Below are positions 17,990-28,202 of a DNA stretch of 64,000 bases, piece after piece. The position numbers and the translations under genes were made by a program. Below the pieces are notes generated by a model. That model had not been told where the DNA came from, ran no database searches, and saw only the letters and a program-made list of their open reading frames with translations. This DNA is from an uncultured Shimia sp. (GTDB lineage Bacteria; Pseudomonadota; Alphaproteobacteria; Rhodobacterales; Rhodobacteraceae), in the NCBI GenBank assembly GCA_937897325.1, contig CALCOY010000023.1, forward strand, positions 1 through 64,000, in the 5' to 3' direction. How positions within the stretch are numbered: the stretch's first letter is position 1; each line of letters opens with the position of its first letter.

Positions 17990-20284
17990 ATGCGGATCGC
18001 TTGCCTTGGCGGAGGGCCGGCCGGCCTTTACTTTGCTATCTCGACCAAACTGCGAATGCCGGAGGCCAATATTGTCATTTTTGAGCGCAACAAGCCCGAC
18101 GACACATTTGGTTGGGGCGTTGTGCTGTCCGACGAGACGCTGGAAAACTTGCAGGCAAACGATGCGGTCAGCGCCGCAGAGATACGACAGCACTTTGCCT
18201 ATTGGGACGACATTGCATTGCATCACAAAGGTCAAAAGCTCGTGTCTAGCGGGCACGGCTTTTGCGGGATAGGGCGTAAGCGCCTGCTGCTGATCCTCTA
18301 TGCGCGTGCGAAAGAGCTTGGCGTCGATTTGCGGTTTGAAGCCGAAGTAGGTGCCGCATCCGATTACATGAACGATTTTGATGTCGTTGTTGCCAGTGAC
18401 GGTCTGAATTCGAAAACGCGGATGGAGTTTGCGGAGGCCTTCGAGCCCGATATCGACTTGCGGAAATGCCAATTTGTCTGGCTGGGCACACATCAGAAAT
18501 TTGACGACGCATTCACTTTCATCTTCGAAGAGACCGAAAAGGGATGGGTCTGGGCGCACGCTTATCAATTCGACGACGACACCGCGACCTTCATTGTTGA
18601 ATGCAGCCAGGCGACCTTCGACAATTTCGGTTTTGCCAAGATGAGCCAGGAGCAAAGTATCGCTGTCTGTGAGGAAATCTTCCGCGATCACCTTGGCGAT
18701 CATGGCCTGATGACCAATGCACAGCACATCCGCGGTTCCGCCTGGATCCGTTTTCCACGTGTTCTATGCAAAAACTGGAGCCATAAAAACGTCGTTCTGC
18801 TTGGCGATGCAGCTGCTACGGCGCATTTTTCGATAGGATCGGGCACCAAACTGGCCTTGGAAAGTGCGATCGCGCTGGCAGATCAAATCACAACGGCGCC
18901 TGATTTGGTGACTGCGTTCAAAACATATGAGGACACGCGTCGGCTTGAGGTTTTGCGGTTGCAATCGGCGGCCAGAAACTCTGTCCAGTGGTTCGAAGAT
19001 GCGGAGCGGTATCTCAATCTGGATCCCGTTCAGCTGAACTATTCGATGCTGACAAGGTCACAGCGGATCAGCCATGAAAATTTGCGAGAGCGGGACGGCG
19101 ACTGGTTGGGCTCTGCCGAGGCGTGGTTCATTGCGCAAACTGGGGATGGCAGCAACAAGATGCCACGCGCGCCCATGTTCGCCCCATTCAAGTTACGCAA
19201 CATGCAGCTGAAAAATCGGATCGTCGTCTCTCCGATGGCGCAATACAAGGCCGTGGATGGTTGCCCGACCGATTGGCATCTCATCCATTATGGTGAGCGC
19301 GCAAAGGGTGGTGCGGGCCTGGTCTACACCGAAATGACCTGCATTTCCGAAACGGGGCGGATCACCCCCGGCTGTCCGGGGCTTTATGCGCCGGAACACG
19401 AAGCAGCCTGGGCTCGTCTGAATGCTTTCATCCACGCTGAGACAGAGGCGAAGACGTGTTGTCAGATCGGCCATTCGGGGCGCAAAGGTGCGACCCGATT
19501 GGGGTGGGAGGGCATGGATCGGCCACTTTTGGAGGGGAATTGGCCGCTAATTTCGGCCTCCGCAATTCCTTGGTCGCAGGAGAATGCGATGCCCAAGGCG
19601 ATGGACCGGGCCGATATGGATACTGTTAAGTCGGACTTCGTTGCCGCGACCGAGATGGCCGCACGGGCAGGTTTCGACATGATAGAATTGCATGCGGCAC
19701 ACGGCTATCTGATATCATCCTTCATCTCACCTTTGTCGAACCAACGCAGCGATGAGTATGGCGGCGTGCTGGAAAACCGCATGCGCTACCCGTTGGAGGT
19801 ATTCGATGCGATGCGTGCCGTCTGGCCGGAAGACAAACCCATGTCGGTTCGCATCTCAGCAAGTGACTGGGCTGGCGATGATGGCGTGACTGAGGAAGAG
19901 GCCGTTAAGATCTCAGTCCTTTTTGAACGCGCGGGCGCTGATATTATCGATGTTTCGGCCGGTCAAACCTCGACCGAGGCGAAGCCGGTCTATGGACGGA
20001 TGTTCCAGACCCCGTTTTCCGACCGTATCCGCAACGAGGGAGGCATCAAGACAATGGCGGTCGGCAATATCTACGAGCCAGATCACGTAAACTCGATCCT
20101 GATGGCGGGGCGCGCCGATCTCGTGTGCATCGCCCGCCCGCATCTGGCGGATCCCTATTGGACATTGCGCGCAGCCACCGATTTGGGAGACCGTCAGGAA
20201 ATTTGGCCAAAGCCATACGAGGCCGGCCGCGATCAAGCGTGGCGTCTTGCAGACAGGGCAGCCGAGTCGGGTGCTAAGGTATGA
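17990..20284 (+). CDS. 2-aminobenzoyl-CoA monooxygenase/reductase (two-domain flavoenzyme)
   Basis: This 764-residue fusion matches the architecture of 2-aminobenzoyl-CoA monooxygenase/reductase. Residues 1-370 form an FAD-dependent aromatic hydroxylase like salicylyl-CoA 5-hydroxylase: [11 protein letters not shown] dinucleotide motif at 8-18, [11 protein letters not shown] near 131, and [20 protein letters not shown] near 270. Residues 395-760 form an Old Yellow Enzyme domain: [34 protein letters not shown], and [20 protein letters not shown] with the FMN/substrate histidines. The enzyme hydroxylates and then reduces 2-aminobenzoyl-CoA to a non-aromatic amino-oxocyclohexene carboxyl-CoA. 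It opens the operon, with GGAGGG upstream, and overlaps the next gene by ATGA. Salicylyl-CoA is an alternative substrate, but the genes around it fit anthranilate better. Confidence 0.85.
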   Translation: MRIACLGGGPAGLYFAISTKLRMPEANIVIFERNKPDDTFGWGVVLSDETLENLQANDAVSAAEIRQHFAYWDDIALHHKGQKLVSSGHGFCGIGRKRLLLILYARAKELGVDLRFEAEVGAASDYMNDFDVVVASDGLNSKTRMEFAEAFEPDIDLRKCQFVWLGTHQKFDDAFTFIFEETEKGWVWAHAYQFDDDTATFIVECSQATFDNFGFAKMSQEQSIAVCEEIFRDHLGDHGLMTNAQHIRGSAWIRFPRVLCKNWSHKNVVLLGDAAATAHFSIGSGTKLALESAIALADQITTAPDLVTAFKTYEDTRRLEVLRLQSAARNSVQWFEDAERYLNLDPVQLNYSMLTRSQRISHENLRERDGDWLGSAEAWFIAQTGDGSNKMPRAPMFAPFKLRNMQLKNRIVVSPMAQYKAVDGCPTDWHLIHYGERAKGGAGLVYTEMTCISETGRITPGCPGLYAPEHEAAWARLNAFIHAETEAKTCCQIGHSGRKGATRLGWEGMDRPLLEGNWPLISASAIPWSQENAMPKAMDRADMDTVKSDFVAATEMAARAGFDMIELHAAHGYLISSFISPLSNQRSDEYGGVLENRMRYPLEVFDAMRAVWPEDKPMSVRISASDWAGDDGVTEEEAVKISVLFERAGADIIDVSAGQTSTEAKPVYGRMFQTPFSDRIRNEGGIKTMAVGNIYEPDHVNSILMAGRADLVCIARPHLADPYWTLRAATDLGDRQEIWPKPYEAGRDQAWRLADRAAESGAKV

Positions 20285-21000
20285 GGCGGGTGTTGATTAC
20301 GGGCGGCGGTTCCGGCATCGGGCGTAGCATTGCGCATTCCTTTGCTGATGCGGGCGAAGCGGTCACGATCGTCGGGCGCCGGGCCGACGCTCTGGAAGAA
20401 ACAGCCAATCGCCATGAAATGACCTGTATTCCGGTCGACATCACCGATGAGAATGCGGTGAATGCCCTGTTCGATGAGCCTTTCGACGTGGTTGTGGCCA
20501 ATGCGGGCCAGGGACGGGCTGCGCCTTTGACCGAGATTAGTCTTGAGGAGTGGAGCACCACCCTTGCAGTAAACCTGACCGGAACGTTTCTGACCTTCCG
20601 CGCAGCATTGCGTAACATGCCTTCGGGTGGGCGGCTAATCGCGATCGCCTCGACCCAAGCCCTGAAGGGAGGCGGGCGCATCGCCGCCTACGCTGCGTCA
20701 AAGCATGGCGTCCTCGGCCTTGTGCGATCCGTAGCCCAAGAGGTCGCGCGGAGAGGCATCACCTGCAACGCAATTTGTCCGGGCTTTGTTGATACGCCAA
20801 TGGCCGAGGCAGCGGTCAAAAGCGTGATGAGGGGACGTGGGCTGGGACGCCAGGCCGCGGAAAACATGGTCGTGTCCAACAACCCGGTTGGAAGGTTGAT
20901 CACCACAGAAGAGGTTGCGTCGGCCGCTGTTTATCTTGCTTCATCCGGTGCGGCGATGATCAATGGTCACGCGCTGAGCCTTTCCGGTGGAGAAATCTGA
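20281..21000 (+). CDS. SDR-family dehydrogenase (probable 3-hydroxyacyl-CoA dehydrogenase)
   Basis: A 239-residue classical short-chain dehydrogenase with the cofactor motif [10 protein letters not shown] at 7-16, VANAG at about 76-80, the active-site Ser in IASTQ and Tyr-x3-Lys in [16 protein letters not shown] follows, as is usual for the family. It starts by ATGA overlap with the monooxygenase/reductase, so it is translationally coupled. In this pathway it most likely oxidises the hydroxyl formed after hydration of the alicyclic CoA ester, or reduces the 5-oxo group. The stereochemistry and exact step cannot be read from the sequence. Confidence 0.8.
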   Translation: MRRVLITGGGSGIGRSIAHSFADAGEAVTIVGRRADALEETANRHEMTCIPVDITDENAVNALFDEPFDVVVANAGQGRAAPLTEISLEEWSTTLAVNLTGTFLTFRAALRNMPSGGRLIAIASTQALKGGGRIAAYAASKHGVLGLVRSVAQEVARRGITCNAICPGFVDTPMAEAAVKSVMRGRGLGRQAAENMVVSNNPVGRLITTEEVASAAVYLASSGAAMINGHALSLSGGEI

Positions 21001-21473
21001 TGCAGAGCGCCGAAGCAAAGAGGCCTGAAGTCGCCTCAAAAGAACGCCTGCGTCTATGGCTGCGTATGCTGAAGGCAAGCCGTTCCATAGAGGCGACATT
21101 GCGCGAAAGGCTTCGTGAAAGGTTTGCGACAACGTTGCCCCGCTTTGACGTGATGGCGGCCCTTTCGCGTTTTGAAGACGGTTTGAAGATGAGCCAGCTT
21201 TCGGGCGTATTGCGGGTTTCGAACGGCAATGTCACGGGCATTGTGGATCGGTTGGTCGATGACGGGCTTGTGATACGTGTACCCGTCCCGGGCGACAGAC
21301 GGGCGTCACTTGTGAGGTTGACCCGCCGGGGGCAAGAGGAATTTGCAAGGCAAGCCATTGCGCACGAGATCTGGCTGGATGATCTGCTGTCTGAGTTTTC
21401 CGCCGAAGATGCGCGCGACATTGGCCAACGGCTCGAAGCGCTTGAGGCCGGGCAGAAAGAGGGAGGGGTATGA
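21000..21473 (+). CDS. MarR-family transcriptional regulator
   Basis: A 157-residue winged-helix protein. The core shows [20 protein letters not shown], the recognition helix [20 protein letters not shown] at about 65-85, and the wing [17 protein letters not shown] with the family's conserved D-R-R. It overlaps the upstream SDR by TGATG and the downstream hydratase by ATGA, so it is made stoichiometrically with the catabolic enzymes. Related MarR proteins (BadR, HcaR/CouR-type) are repressors relieved by aromatic acids or their CoA esters. By analogy this one probably controls the operon from the AT-rich region before 17990. Confidence 0.85.
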   Translation: MQSAEAKRPEVASKERLRLWLRMLKASRSIEATLRERLRERFATTLPRFDVMAALSRFEDGLKMSQLSGVLRVSNGNVTGIVDRLVDDGLVIRVPVPGDRRASLVRLTRRGQEEFARQAIAHEIWLDDLLSEFSAEDARDIGQRLEALEAGQKEGGV

Positions 21474-22276
21474 GTATGCGGACAGATGTCGATCACTTCC
21501 GCTGCGAGATCTCGGAGGAGATCGCGACCATCGCGCTGGATCGGCCGGATCGAAAAAACCCGCTGACCTTCGAAAGCTATGCCGAGTTACGCGATTGGTT
21601 CCGCGACCTGCACTACTCCGACGATGTGAAAGCGGTTGTCTTTGCATCGAATGGTGGAAACTTCAGCTCTGGCGGCGATGTGCACGACATCATCGGACCC
21701 TTGACGAACATGTCGATGAAAGAGTTGTTGGCCTTCACGCGCATGACCGGGGATCTGGTCAAGGCGATCGTGAATTGCGGAAAGCCTGTGATCGCAGCCG
21801 TTGACGGCGTGTGCGTTGGTGCGGGCGCAATCATTGCAATGGCCGCCGATCTGCGTGTCGCCACACCCAAGGCAAAGACAGCTTTCCTATTCACGCGGGT
21901 GGGCCTCGCGGGATGTGATATGGGTGCCTGTGCGATCCTGCCTCGGATTATCGGACAAGGTCGCGCGGCTGAGTTGCTTTACACAGGGCGTTCGATGAGT
22001 GCTGAGGAAGGCCTTGCCTGGGGTTTCCACAACTACGTTGTTTCCCCCGCAGAGCTTGAAACGGTCGCTTACGACATGGCAAAGCGCATCGCGGCTGGCC
22101 CGAACTTTGGACACATGATGACCAAGACGATGTTGGCGCAGGAATGGTCGATGTCAATCGAACAGGCGATTGAGGCAGAAGCGCAGGCGCAGGCGATCTG
22201 CATGCAAACGGCGGATTTCGAACGCGCCTACAGGGCTTTCGCCGCCAAGGAAACACCGGTATTTGAGGGCGATTGA
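21470..22276 (+). CDS. Enoyl-CoA hydratase/isomerase family protein
   Basis: A 268-residue crotonase-fold enzyme. The first oxyanion-hole strand is [17 protein letters not shown] at about 57-73. The second, [19 protein letters not shown], lies at about 109-127. The region where crotonase Glu164 normally sits reads [20 protein letters not shown], so the catalytic acid is not the canonical one and the reaction could be hydration, hydrolytic ring opening or isomerisation. It has a strong GGGAGGGG ribosome-binding site and overlaps its neighbours by four bases on both sides. Its position between the SDR and acyl-CoA dehydrogenase fits a beta-oxidation-like step on the alicyclic intermediate. Confidence 0.8.
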   Translation: MSMRTDVDHFRCEISEEIATIALDRPDRKNPLTFESYAELRDWFRDLHYSDDVKAVVFASNGGNFSSGGDVHDIIGPLTNMSMKELLAFTRMTGDLVKAIVNCGKPVIAAVDGVCVGAGAIIAMAADLRVATPKAKTAFLFTRVGLAGCDMGACAILPRIIGQGRAAELLYTGRSMSAEEGLAWGFHNYVVSPAELETVAYDMAKRIAAGPNFGHMMTKTMLAQEWSMSIEQAIEAEAQAQAICMQTADFERAYRAFAAKETPVFEGD

Positions 22277-23442
22277 TGGTGGATCAAAGCTTTCTTCATT
22301 GGCCGTTCTTCGACGATAAGCACCGTACCTTGGCCGAAGATCTTGAAAGCTGGGCAGCAGCGCATCTAACGGATATCGATCACAGTGACGCCGATACTGC
22401 CTGTCGGAAACTGGTTTCGGATTTGGGGCAGGCAGGCTGGCTCACTCACGCCGCTGTCGATCCGGATGGGACAACAGCGCTGGATGTCAGAACACTGTGC
22501 CTGATCCGCGAAAGCCTCGCGCGTTATGAAGGCCTGGCCGACTTTGCCTTTGCGATGCAGGGGCTTGGAACCGGCGCCATTTCACTGTTTGGCAGCGATG
22601 CGCAGAAGGCGGACTGGCTGCCCAACGTCCGGCGGGGTGAGGCGATCGCGGCCTTCGCTTTGACCGAACCGCAATCAGGGTCGGATGTCGCCAATTCCAC
22701 GATGACCGCCACCATGGACAGCGATCATTATGTGCTGAATGGACAGAAGACATGGATCAGCAATGGCGGCATTGCCGATGTCTACACGGTCTTTGCCCGC
22801 ACCGGCGACGGGCCGGGTGCGCGAGGGCTGTCTGCATTTGTCGTTCCCGCCAACACAAAAGGCCTGAGCGTGGTAAAGCGGCTGGAAACGATCTCGCCGC
22901 ATCCTCTTGCCACATTGGAATTCTGCGATTGCCGTATCCCTATTGCAGCCCGCATCGGAGACAGCGGTGCGGGGTTCAAGATCGCCATGTCTGTCTTGGA
23001 CGTGTTCAGATCAACCGTTGCCGCCGCCGCCTTGGGCTTTGCCCGCCGCGCGCTGGACGAGGCTTTGGGCCGTGTTAGGGCTCGGCAGATCGGTGGTGCA
23101 CCGCTTTTTGATCTGCAGATGGTGCAAGGGCATATCGCAGATATGGCAGTGGATGTGGATGCCAGCGCCCTTCTGATTTATCGTGCCGCCTGGACAAAAG
23201 ACAAGGGAATGCATCGCGTCACGCGAGAAGCAGCCATGGCGAAGCTTTTCTCGACCGATCAGGCGCAGCAGGTGATTGATCGAGCCGTACAACTGCATGG
23301 CGGGGATGGCGTCCGCTCGGGTGAGACCGTCGAACGGCTTTATCGCGAAATCAGGGCCTTGCGCATCTACGAGGGTGCCTCGGATGTTCAGCGGGTTGTT
23401 ATCGCCCGGCAAACGCTGGCCGCCTTTGAGGCGCGTACGTGA
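22273..23442 (+). CDS. Acyl-CoA dehydrogenase
   Basis: A 389-residue FAD-dependent acyl-CoA dehydrogenase. Visible family signatures are [17 protein letters not shown] (FAD/substrate contacts, about 133-149), WISNGGIAD, and the C-terminal [20 protein letters not shown] with the catalytic Glu in [10 protein letters not shown] near 370. It overlaps the hydratase by ATGA and the ligase by one base. It most likely introduces the alpha,beta double bond into a cyclic or ring-opened CoA ester of the aminobenzoate pathway, passing electrons to ETF, which is not encoded in the window. Confidence 0.88.
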   Translation: MMVDQSFLHWPFFDDKHRTLAEDLESWAAAHLTDIDHSDADTACRKLVSDLGQAGWLTHAAVDPDGTTALDVRTLCLIRESLARYEGLADFAFAMQGLGTGAISLFGSDAQKADWLPNVRRGEAIAAFALTEPQSGSDVANSTMTATMDSDHYVLNGQKTWISNGGIADVYTVFARTGDGPGARGLSAFVVPANTKGLSVVKRLETISPHPLATLEFCDCRIPIAARIGDSGAGFKIAMSVLDVFRSTVAAAALGFARRALDEALGRVRARQIGGAPLFDLQMVQGHIADMAVDVDASALLIYRAAWTKDKGMHRVTREAAMAKLFSTDQAQQVIDRAVQLHGGDGVRSGETVERLYREIRALRIYEGASDVQRVVIARQTLAAFEART

Positions 23443-25058
23443 TGCTTGTTGCTTCCGCTCATATCGATACATTCGCCAGAGACAGTCTTCCGCCGCCCGA
23501 GCAATGGCCGGACTTCAATCTGGACGGCTTCGACTATCCTGATCGTCTGAATGCCGGATACGAATTGACAGATGTGATGGTCGAAAAGGGCTTCGGCGAT
23601 TGCCCAGCCCTGATCGGCAATGGGCGCCAGCGGACTTACAAAGAACTAACCGATTGGACCAACCGTCTGGCGCATGTGCTGGTTGAGGACCTCGGAGTGA
23701 AACCGGGCAACCGTGTGTTAATCCGCTCGGCCAACAACCCCGCGATGGTCGCCTGTTGGCTTGCGGCCACAAAAGTCGGTGCAGTGGTGATCAACACGAT
23801 GCCAATGCTGCGCGCGTCAGAACTGGTGAAATACGTCGAAAAGGCCGAGATCCAGTTTGCGCTTTGCGACACGCGCCTGATGGACGAGATGGAAATAGCT
23901 GCTGATCAAAGCCCCCATCTCAAGAAGGTCATAGGCTTTGACGGTACATCCAACCACGACGCGGAACTTGACAGGCTTGCTTTGGAAAAGCCAGTGCAGT
24001 TCACTTGCGTGCCAACCGGTCGGGATGATGTGGCGCTTTTGGGCTTCACCTCCGGTTCGACGGGCGAGCCGAAGGCAACGATGCATTTCCATCGTGATTT
24101 GCTGATCATCGCGGACGGATACGCACGCGAAGTGCTTGGCGTCGTGCCGGAGGACGTGTTTGTAGGCTCTCCACCGTTGGCCTTTACTTTTGGCCTTGGC
24201 GGGCTCGCTATATTCCCTCTTAGATTCGGGGCTACGGCAACCCTGCTGGAAGAGGCCACGCCCCCGCGCATGATCGAGATTGTCGAAAAGTATCGCGCCA
24301 CGATCTGTTTTACCGCACCGACGGCCTATCGTGTCATGCTGCGTGCGATGGATGACGGGGCCGATCTGTCTAGCTTACGCGCCGCTGTGTCGGCCGGTGA
24401 GACTTTGCCAAGCCCCATCTATGACGAATGGATGGAAAAGACCGGCAAACCCATGCTGGACGGTATCGGTGCCACTGAGATGCTGCACATCTTCATCTCG
24501 AACCGCTTCAACGACCATCGTCCAGCCTGCACGGGCAAGCCCGTGGGGGGGTATGATGCGCGCGTGCTGACCGAGCAAGGAGACGATGCAGATGTGGGCG
24601 AGATCGGTCGGCTTGCGGTGCGTGGTCCGACGGGCTGCCGCTATTTGAAGGACGACCGGCAAGCACAATACGTGGATGGCGGTTGGAATATCACCGGTGA
24701 CAGCTTCTTCAAGGATGCCGAAGGCTACTTCCATTTTGCCGCCCGAAATGACGATATGATTGTGTCATCCGGTTACAACATCGCCGGACCCGAGGTTGAA
24801 GCGGCGTTGCTGGGCCATGCATCTGTTGCCGAATGCGCTGTGATTGGTACCCCCGATGCAGCCCGTGGCAATATCGTTCAAGCCCATATCGTTCTTTCGG
24901 AGGGCATATCCGGTGACGATCACCTGATCAAGGCGCTGCAAAATCACGTCAAATCAACGATTGCCCCTTTCAAGTATCCGCGCAGTATCGTCTTTTGTGA
25001 CGCGCTGCCGAAGACATCGACGGGAAAGATCCAAAGATTTCGGTTGAAGGCAGACTAA
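23442..25058 (+). CDS. 2-aminobenzoate/benzoate-type CoA ligase
   Basis: A 538-residue adenylate-forming enzyme of the benzoate-CoA ligase group. It shows the P-loop FTSGSTGEPKATMHFHRD at about 200-217, DGIGATEMLHIFIS (A5 motif), VDGGWNITGDSFFKD (A7), and the C-terminal PKTSTGKIQRFRLK with the catalytic lysine. It activates an aromatic acid with ATP and CoA; the adjacent 2-aminobenzoyl-CoA monooxygenase/reductase makes anthranilate the best substrate guess. The ATG at 23442 overlaps the TGA of the dehydrogenase gene; a GTG three bases earlier is an alternative start. A transporter operon follows 60 bases later. Confidence 0.85.
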   Translation: MLVASAHIDTFARDSLPPPEQWPDFNLDGFDYPDRLNAGYELTDVMVEKGFGDCPALIGNGRQRTYKELTDWTNRLAHVLVEDLGVKPGNRVLIRSANNPAMVACWLAATKVGAVVINTMPMLRASELVKYVEKAEIQFALCDTRLMDEMEIAADQSPHLKKVIGFDGTSNHDAELDRLALEKPVQFTCVPTGRDDVALLGFTSGSTGEPKATMHFHRDLLIIADGYAREVLGVVPEDVFVGSPPLAFTFGLGGLAIFPLRFGATATLLEEATPPRMIEIVEKYRATICFTAPTAYRVMLRAMDDGADLSSLRAAVSAGETLPSPIYDEWMEKTGKPMLDGIGATEMLHIFISNRFNDHRPACTGKPVGGYDARVLTEQGDDADVGEIGRLAVRGPTGCRYLKDDRQAQYVDGGWNITGDSFFKDAEGYFHFAARNDDMIVSSGYNIAGPEVEAALLGHASVAECAVIGTPDAARGNIVQAHIVLSEGISGDDHLIKALQNHVKSTIAPFKYPRSIVFCDALPKTSTGKIQRFRLKAD

Positions 25059-25119
25059 TTCGACGACCTACCAAAACGGGGCGTTTGACGACCCCGAACG
25101 ACAACAAGGGAGAATGAAA

Positions 25120-26250
25120 ATGAAAAAGCTGATGCTTGCAACTGCCGCACTGGCGCTTGGGGTGACCTTTGCCAGTGCCGAGGTCAAAGTGGGCATGATC
25201 ACGACCCTTTCAGGTGGCGGTGCCGGGCTTGGCATCGATGTGCGGGACGGTTTCATGCTGGCCGTGGCGCAATCAGGCCGTGACGATATCGAGGTCATCA
25301 TCGAGGACGATCAGCGCAAGCCTGACATTGCCGTGCAGTTGGCCGACAAGATGATCCAGTCGGAACGCGTCGATGTGATGACCGGCATCATTTTCTCCAA
25401 CCTTGCCATGGCGGTCATTCCCGGTGCGACGGCGCAAGGCAAGTTCTACCTGTCTCCGAATGCCGGTCCTTCTGCACTGGCGGGTCAGGGCTGTCACCAG
25501 AACTATTTCAACGTGGCCTGGCAGAACGATAATCTGCATGAAGCGGCCGGGGCGTATGCCAAGAACGCGGGCTTTTCCAACAGCTTCATTCTTGCCCCGA
25601 ATTACCCGGCGGGTCAGGACGCGCTGACCGGTTACAAACGGACATATGAAGGTGAACTGGCTGGAGAAATCTTCACACAGCTTGGCCAGACCGACTATGC
25701 CGCCGAGATCGCGCAGATCCGGGCGAGCGGGGCCGATTCCGTCTTTTTCTTCCTGCCGGGCGGGATGGGGATTTCGTTTCTGAAGCAATATGACGATAGT
25801 GGAGTGGACATTCCGGTCATCGGGCCTGCCTTCAGCTTTGACCAGGGAATCCTTCAGGCGGTTGGCGATGCTGCCCTGGGGGTGGTCAACACCAGCCAGT
25901 GGAGTAAGGATATCGAAAATCCCACAAATGCAGCCTTCGTCGAGAGTTTTCAGGCCGAATACGGTCGCTTGCCATCTCTTTATGCAAGCCAGGGCTTTGA
26001 TACGGCGAACCTGCTGATCTCGGCCATGGAACAGGCGGATGTGGCGGATGCGGATGCCTTCCGCGCAGCCCTTAGAACCGCTGACTTCGACAGCACACGC
26101 GGGGATTTTTCCTTCGGGCCGAACCATCACCCCGTGCAGACGATCTATGCGCGTGAGGTTGTGAAAGAGGGTGACGTGTTTACCAACAAGATCATTGGCG
26201 TCGCCCTCGAAGATCACGGCAATGTCTATACCGATCAGTGCCAGATGTAA
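25120..26250 (+). CDS. Liv-type ABC transporter substrate-binding protein
   Basis: A periplasmic binding protein of about 376 residues with a signal peptide (MKKLMLATAALALGVTFASA, cleavage near residue 20). It starts the mature chain with VKVGMITTLSGGGAGLG, typical of the branched-chain amino acid/aromatic acid family. The ATG at 25120 has AGGGAG eight bases upstream; one six bases earlier is too close to it. It heads a full LivKHMGF set between the CoA ligase and the thioesterase, so it probably captures anthranilate or a related aromatic acid rather than leucine. A stable hairpin follows the stop codon. Confidence 0.85.
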   Translation: MKKLMLATAALALGVTFASAEVKVGMITTLSGGGAGLGIDVRDGFMLAVAQSGRDDIEVIIEDDQRKPDIAVQLADKMIQSERVDVMTGIIFSNLAMAVIPGATAQGKFYLSPNAGPSALAGQGCHQNYFNVAWQNDNLHEAAGAYAKNAGFSNSFILAPNYPAGQDALTGYKRTYEGELAGEIFTQLGQTDYAAEIAQIRASGADSVFFFLPGGMGISFLKQYDDSGVDIPVIGPAFSFDQGILQAVGDAALGVVNTSQWSKDIENPTNAAFVESFQAEYGRLPSLYASQGFDTANLLISAMEQADVADADAFRAALRTADFDSTRGDFSFGPNHHPVQTIYAREVVKEGDVFTNKIIGVALEDHGNVYTDQCQM

Positions 26251-26257
26251 GTCTGAC

Positions 26258-26287
26258 TGCCCCGTCCGAGAGTGTTCGGATGGGGCA
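26258..26287 (+). other. Intercistronic hairpin after the binding-protein gene
   Basis: TGCCCCGTCCGA and TCGGATGGGGCA form a 12-bp stem (one G-T pair) with a 6-base loop, starting seven bases after the binding-protein stop. There is no following U-tract, and the permease ribosome-binding site comes immediately after. It probably protects the upstream mRNA from 3' exonucleases, or attenuates expression of the rest of the operon. Confidence 0.75.
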
Positions 26288-26301
26288 TTTCTGAGGTTGC
26301 G

Positions 26302-27222
26302 ATGTCCACAATTCTGATCATTGAGCAGGTCCTCAACGGCGTGCAGTTCGGCGTCATGCTGTTTCTTATGGCAGCGGGCCTAACGCTGATCTTTGGCGTC
26401 ATGGGGCTGATCAACCTTGCCCATGGATCGCTTTACATGGTCGGGGCTTTCGCCGCTGCCGCCGTGGCGGGGGCCACGGGTTCGTTCCTGCTGGCGCTTG
26501 TCGCGGCCCTTGCAGCAGCGGCAGCGGCAGGCGCGCTCATCGAGATGGTGGTGATCCGAAGGCTTTACCAAGCGGCACATCTGGATCAGGTTCTGGCAAC
26601 GTTTGCTCTCATCCTGATCTTCACGGAAGGCACACGCTGGTTTTTTGGATCCTTCCCTCTCTTCCTCGACATTCCAGACTATCTCTCTGGTCCTGTGACC
26701 TTGCCCGGGGGAATCCAGTATCCACTTTATCGGCTGGCGCTGATCGCTATCGGGCTCGCCGTTGGGGCGGGGCTTTGGTGGCTGATAGAACGGACCCGGC
26801 TGGGCATCCAGATCCGCGCCGGTGAAAATGATCGCGAGATGATCGCGGCCCTCGGGGTAGACATCTCGCGCCTTTATACATTGGTTTTTGCGCTGGGCGC
26901 GGCACTGGCTGGCCTTGCCGGTGCGTTGGTGGGCGCTATCCAATCTGTCCAAGTCGGGATGGGAGAGCCGGTGCTGATCCTCGCGTTCGTGGTCATCGTT
27001 ATCGGTGGAATTGGGTCGATCCGAGGCGCGTTTGTCGGCGCGATCCTTGTCGGTTTGACCGACACGCTGGGGGGCATTTTCTTGCCCGGATTTTTCGGAC
27101 TTTTTATGGCGCCTGGTGCTGCTTCACAGACGGGATCCGCGATCGCGTCGATGGCGATTTACATCCTGATGACCCTTGTTTTGATCTGGCGTCCCTCGGG
27201 CCTTTTCGGAGCGCGCGCATGA
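26302..27222 (+). CDS. LivH-type ABC transporter permease
   Basis: A 306-residue inner-membrane protein with about eight hydrophobic segments. It begins with the LivH-like ILIIEQVLNGVQFGVMLFL and GLTLIFGVMGLINLAHGSLY. The ATP-coupling region GENDREMIAALGVDISRLY lies at about 182-200. The ATG at 26302 is chosen because GAGG precedes it by seven bases. It pairs with the following LivM-type permease, which it overlaps by ATGA, to form the membrane channel of the presumed aromatic-acid importer. Confidence 0.88.
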   Translation: MSTILIIEQVLNGVQFGVMLFLMAAGLTLIFGVMGLINLAHGSLYMVGAFAAAAVAGATGSFLLALVAALAAAAAAGALIEMVVIRRLYQAAHLDQVLATFALILIFTEGTRWFFGSFPLFLDIPDYLSGPVTLPGGIQYPLYRLALIAIGLAVGAGLWWLIERTRLGIQIRAGENDREMIAALGVDISRLYTLVFALGAALAGLAGALVGAIQSVQVGMGEPVLILAFVVIVIGGIGSIRGAFVGAILVGLTDTLGGIFLPGFFGLFMAPGAASQTGSAIASMAIYILMTLVLIWRPSGLFGARA

Positions 27223-28202
27223 TCCGGGAGAGCTATCTCAATTGGTTAATCTTGCTGGGGCTGCTGGCCGTCCCGATCTGGGCACTGACCGCGGATGAGC
27301 CTTTTACGATCACCCTAGCCACGCGGGCGGCGATCCTGGCATTGGCGGCCGTTGGGCTCAACATCGCCTTGGGCATTGGCGGTCTGGTCAGCTTTGGCCA
27401 CGCCATGTTTTTCGGGATCGGCGGCTATGTAATGGGCATCCTTGCCTATCATGCCCAAAGCTTCACGCCGCTGGATCTGGGTGCCTTTAGCATTGCGGGC
27501 ACGAAATCGATGCCGATCATCTGGCTGGTTGCCCTCATCCTTTCGGGTCTTGCGGCCTGGATCGTTGGCCTTCTGTCGCTGCGGACGGGCGGGGTCTACT
27601 TCATCATGATCACGCTCGCCTTCGCGCAAATGTTCTTCTATTTCTCCATATCTTGGAGCACCTACGGCGGCGAGGACGGCCTTTCAATCTATGTGCGCAA
27701 CGGCTTTCCGGGGCTGAACACGCTGGATCCCATCCAATTCTTCGGCATCTGCTTTGTGCTTTTGTGTCTTGTCTTGTTCCTGAACGCGCGGCTTCAGGGC
27801 TCTCCCTTTGGGCTCGCGCTGAATGCGGCGCGGCAGGTTCCAGCACGGGTCGAGACGGTGGGCCTTGATCCGATGCGGATCAAACTGCTGGCTTTTGTCA
27901 TTTCGGGGGCGATCACGGGATTGGCGGGCGCGCTTTTTGCTGATTTGAACCGCTTTGTCTCACCTACCATGTTCAGTTGGCAAATGTCGGGTGAATTCAT
28001 TGTTCTGATCATCATCGGCGGCGTGGGGCGGCTGATGGGCCCCGTCGTTGGCGCTTCCCTCTTTGTTTTGTTGGAACACTGGCTGGGAGGGCTGACCGAG
28101 TTCTGGCACATTTACCTCGGCACGATCCTTCTGCTGATCGTCCTTTTCGCGCGCGGCGGTCTGATCGGGTTTCTAACCGGGAAGGAGGGCGCCCATGTTT
28201 GA
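27219..28202 (+). CDS. LivM-type ABC transporter permease
   Basis: A 327-residue polytopic permease with the LivM signatures ALAAVGLNIALGIGGLVSFG and HAMFFGIGGYVMGIL, and the coupling loop LNAARQVPARVETVGLDPMR at about 203-222. It is overlapped on both sides (four bases upstream, eight bases downstream with the ATPase), which indicates one cotranscribed import system. Confidence 0.88.
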   Translation: MIRESYLNWLILLGLLAVPIWALTADEPFTITLATRAAILALAAVGLNIALGIGGLVSFGHAMFFGIGGYVMGILAYHAQSFTPLDLGAFSIAGTKSMPIIWLVALILSGLAAWIVGLLSLRTGGVYFIMITLAFAQMFFYFSISWSTYGGEDGLSIYVRNGFPGLNTLDPIQFFGICFVLLCLVLFLNARLQGSPFGLALNAARQVPARVETVGLDPMRIKLLAFVISGAITGLAGALFADLNRFVSPTMFSWQMSGEFIVLIIIGGVGRLMGPVVGASLFVLLEHWLGGLTEFWHIYLGTILLLIVLFARGGLIGFLTGKEGAHV

